A stretch of DNA of 64,000 nucleotides, taken from the NCBI GenBank assembly GCA_017525235.1, contig JAFXTC010000040.1:42302-106301 (forward strand). Direction: 5' to 3'. The position numbers and the translations under genes are program-made. The notes under the pieces are model-generated. The model searched no databases and had not been told where the DNA came from. It saw nothing but the letters and a program-made list of their open reading frames with translations. Below are positions 62,250 to 64,000 of the stretch, in pieces. Origin of the DNA: Bacteroidaceae bacterium (GTDB lineage Bacteria > Bacteroidota > Bacteroidia > Bacteroidales > Bacteroidaceae). Position 1 is the stretch's first letter. Each line of letters begins with the position of its first letter.

Positions 62250-62340
62250 AACCATTAATCATGAACCATTAATCATGAACCATTAATCATGAACCATTAA
62301 TCATGAACCATTAATCCTTAACCGTGAACCACAAATCACT
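62250..62340. repeat. Longest heptamer tract: about 13 units
   Basis: AACCATT and AATCATG alternate four times, then decay to AATCCTT, AACCGTG, AACCACA and AATCACT. The alternation gives a perfect 14-base period on top of the 7-base period. It overlaps only the stop codon of the EVE-like gene. Confidence 0.9.
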
Positions 62341-62782
62341 CCCCACCCCAGAGGGCATCTAACGCATCTGCGACATCTTTTGGCAGCAGAACACCAGATG
62401 GGCCTTTTGCCCAATCAATCTGGGGAAGTGTTTTCTGCAAAGTGTTCAGCGAAAGCAACGGTTCCTTCCCGGGTTCCACAGGGCTTGTGCAAACCATATC
62501 AACGTAGAGCCTCCGTTTTGAGGAGCCTGCCCAGTCATCACTCACATAAGGGTCAGAAAGGAATTGGCCACTGAATACAATTCCTGCCTTATCATCCCCC
62601 ACACGCATCATATAGAAGTAGTCACCCCTGCGAGCCTCCTCCCATTCACGTATGCTCCAATCCATAAAGAACATACCGTTCTTCATGTTAGCAACACACT
62701 TTTCATAATCCCCCTCCGTAAAGGAACTGATTGCAGGGTTCCATCGCATCAGGTATGTTTTGGCATCAATGTCCTTCTTCAT
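62336..62782 (-). CDS. EVE/PUA-like domain protein
   Basis: A 148-residue protein. YLMRWNPAISSFTEGDYEKC, WSIREWEEARRGDYFYMMRVGDDKAGIVFSGQFLSDPYVSDDWAGS and RRLYVDMVC match the EVE/PUA-like fold, which binds modified bases in RNA or DNA and is often found with modification-dependent restriction systems. No nuclease domain is attached. It lies near the CRISPR array and between the longest heptamer tract and an unknown gene, so a defence link is only a guess. Confidence 0.65.
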   Translation of the reverse strand: MKKDIDAKTYLMRWNPAISSFTEGDYEKCVANMKNGMFFMDWSIREWEEARRGDYFYMMRVGDDKAGIVFSGQFLSDPYVSDDWAGSSKRRLYVDMVCTSPVEPGKEPLLSLNTLQKTLPQIDWAKGPSGVLLPKDVADALDALWGGE

Positions 62783-62873
62783 GTTTTCTGGTATTTTAGG
62801 GTTGTTTATCTAATTCTATTCATATAAAACGGATCTACAAGATAGATGCGGTCGTACGCGGTCTTGAAGGTTG

Positions 62874-63614
62874 CTATATGTTACTTCCACTATATTTTTT
62901 ATATAATAGTTCCGCACCTAAATAGATGAAAGCTCTCACTTTGTTATAATATCCTTCATGGAAAGGTTGTTTGTGATTGATTTTCCTTCCCTTTATTGAG
63001 AAATGCTCTGACTGAGAAAACAATCGGTAGTATTGATAAACGTAAGCATAGCCTGAAACTTCCTCAAACGTCCTCAATATCTTATAGATTTGGGATACTT
63101 GACCATTAAATTTCTCTCCATTTATACAAATAGTTTTTGGAGATTTCAATTTCCAGTCCTCACCTTTTGCAGAATCAAGATAATCTTTCAAGTCATCATA
63201 TAATTTTTCTTGGTACTCTATTGCTTGTTCATCAAATGCTTCAACATCTTCAGGATATGTTTCTTTACGAATCTCAATATTAGTTTCTAATGCGCTTTTC
63301 AGTGAATTAGTAAAGTCCCTATCAAATATGTAGATGATATCTTCTAACTGCTTGTCATCGACCTGTGATATAAGTAGTGAGGTCATTAGGTCCGTAATCA
63401 TGCTACGATACAACAAATTAGCAGGAGCGCATAACACCTCATATTTCTCATAGGGAATATAATGCAATGCGTTCAAGGAAACACGAATCTTTCTTGTAAG
63501 TTCATTTAACGCGATAAATCTTTTGCACCCACCATTTTTTGACCTACTCTCTGTAAGTGAATGCAGCTTTTCTATCTTGCTTAATGCGTCTTCTATAGTT
63601 ACAAAGTATTCCAT
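62874..63614 (-). CDS. Protein of unknown function next to the CRISPR array
   Basis: A 246-residue, charged, mostly helical cytoplasmic protein with no signal or membrane segment. The middle has FDEQAIEYQEKLYDDLKDYLDS, and the C-terminal half VSGYAYVYQYYRLFSQSEHFSIKGR resembles DUF5677-type proteins, but weakly. It is AT-rich. It begins 27 bases from the first CRISPR repeat and reads away from it. I do not recognise it as a Cas protein. Confidence 0.6.
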   Translation of the reverse strand: MEYFVTIEDALSKIEKLHSLTESRSKNGGCKRFIALNELTRKIRVSLNALHYIPYEKYEVLCAPANLLYRSMITDLMTSLLISQVDDKQLEDIIYIFDRDFTNSLKSALETNIEIRKETYPEDVEAFDEQAIEYQEKLYDDLKDYLDSAKGEDWKLKSPKTICINGEKFNGQVSQIYKILRTFEEVSGYAYVYQYYRLFSQSEHFSIKGRKINHKQPFHEGYYNKVRAFIYLGAELLYKKYSGSNI

Positions 63615-63640
63615 ATCATATGAAATCTATTTCCTTACGT

Positions 63641-63874
63641 TTTGTTGTAACTTTACAAAATCTATGCATAAACAATCAATGCCGAACATCACGGCCATAT
63701 CCATCAGATGTAACAACCTTACAAAATCTATGCATATACAATAGTTGAGCAGTTGTCTGCACCACTGTAACAGATGTAACAACCTTACAAAATCTATGCA
63801 TATACAATCGTCGATGACGGTCAGGTTCTTGCCGCTCAGATGTAACAACCTTACAAAATCTATGCATATACAAT
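63641..63874. CRISPR. CRISPR array with four repeats and three spacers
   Basis: Repeats of 36 bases at 63641-63676 (degenerate), 63707-63742, 63773-63808 and 63839-63874; spacers of exactly 30 bases at 63677-63706, 63743-63772 and 63809-63838. The last three repeats are identical: GATGTAACAACC at one end, CATATACAAT at the other. The first repeat differs at eight positions, seven of them in its outer third, as expected for the old end. Repeat length, spacer length and the GTTGTA/TACAAT-like ends resemble type II-C arrays, but no cas gene lies in the window to prove it. Confidence 0.9.
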
Positions 63875-64000
63875 AGACTTCTGTTGTTTTCCTGTTTCAA
63901 CCTTGCTGGTTGCAATCCCATTCACAGAGAAACGGGAGAGCAGAGCCGTCAAGTCCGCAGGCGTAGATTCGGGATAATCCGTCCCTATTTTGTGATTCAC
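63863..64000 (-). CDS. Partial ORF entering from the right edge, ending in the CRISPR repeat
   Basis: On the minus strand the frame is open from the window edge for about 45 codons, contains STPADLTALLSRFSVNGIA and ends at a TAG inside the fourth repeat (63863-63865). I do not recognise the product. It may be the 3' end of a neighbouring gene that runs up to the array, or chance. Confidence 0.3.

Noticed and set aside
63627-63921. Minus-strand ORFs with a repeating YMHRFCKVVTS peptide
   Set aside because: They are translations of the CRISPR repeats, not genes.

Overview
The window is a Bacteroidales chromosome segment, most like Prevotellaceae (Prevotella or Segatella). Supporting signs are the Bacteroidetes promoter form (TTTG, about 19-20 bases, then TAnnTTTG), an intact nqrABCDEF operon, a Bacteroidetes-type LptD, the panD-panC / short glycogen-synthase-like / DUF4270 cluster, a glycogen operon (GH133-GT4-GH57), lipoproteins with LxxC lipoboxes, and several secreted glycosidases that end in a type IX secretion (T9SS)-like tail of the form G-(I/V)-Y-(I/V)-(V/I)-(N/K)-G-K. 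No rRNA, insertion sequence or prophage was seen.

Layout. 1-3569: dTDP-L-rhamnose operon on the minus strand (rmlA, rmlC, rmlB, rmlD); rmlD is frameshifted and runs off the left edge. 3603-7126: LptD-like protein and an HD-domain protein. 7198-13190: Na+-translocating NADH:quinone reductase, with an unusual NqrC carrying an N-terminal rubredoxin-like ribbon and a cysteine-rich C-terminus. 13438-20541: TamB-like protein, uridine kinase, a secreted protein, Maf and a small lipoprotein. 20546-25004: GH98 glycosidase, DUF2520 protein, nitroreductase. 25099-28886: TonB-dependent receptor, methylmalonyl-CoA epimerase, DUF1080 protein. 28945-32997: a secreted coiled-coil protein, panD, panC, a GT5-like protein and a DUF4270 lipoprotein. 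33067-37807: glycogen operon. 38040-41804: Crp/Fnr regulator, miaA, nitroreductase, a cyclophilin remnant and a lipoprotein. 41934-42018: tRNA-Ser(UGA). 42107-52027: a long minus-strand run of ABC-F, M13 peptidase, MetA, U32 protein, a membrane protein and a GH76 mannanase. 52217-61872: BspA-like LRR lipoprotein, rubredoxin (a short gene), a putative glycosidase, GH51, DUF1573, ruvC, a double ABC ATPase and GH43. 61988-64000: small zinc-ribbon protein, EVE-like protein, an unknown protein and a four-repeat CRISPR array with no cas gene in view.

The most unusual structure is a scattered family of imperfect tandem tracts with a strict 7-base period. About a dozen lie between genes, at gene ends and inside genes. 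Inside genes they encode low-complexity linkers (miaA, GH76, GH51). In rmlD one tandem copy too many of a 7-base unit exactly accounts for the frameshift. This suggests a heptamer-based slippage or insertion process that may switch or reshape genes.

Functionally the window joins envelope building (rhamnose precursors, LptD, TamB), Na+-based respiration, glycogen storage and turnover, coenzyme A precursor synthesis, and secreted plant- or host-glycan hydrolases (GH98, GH51, GH43, GH76).
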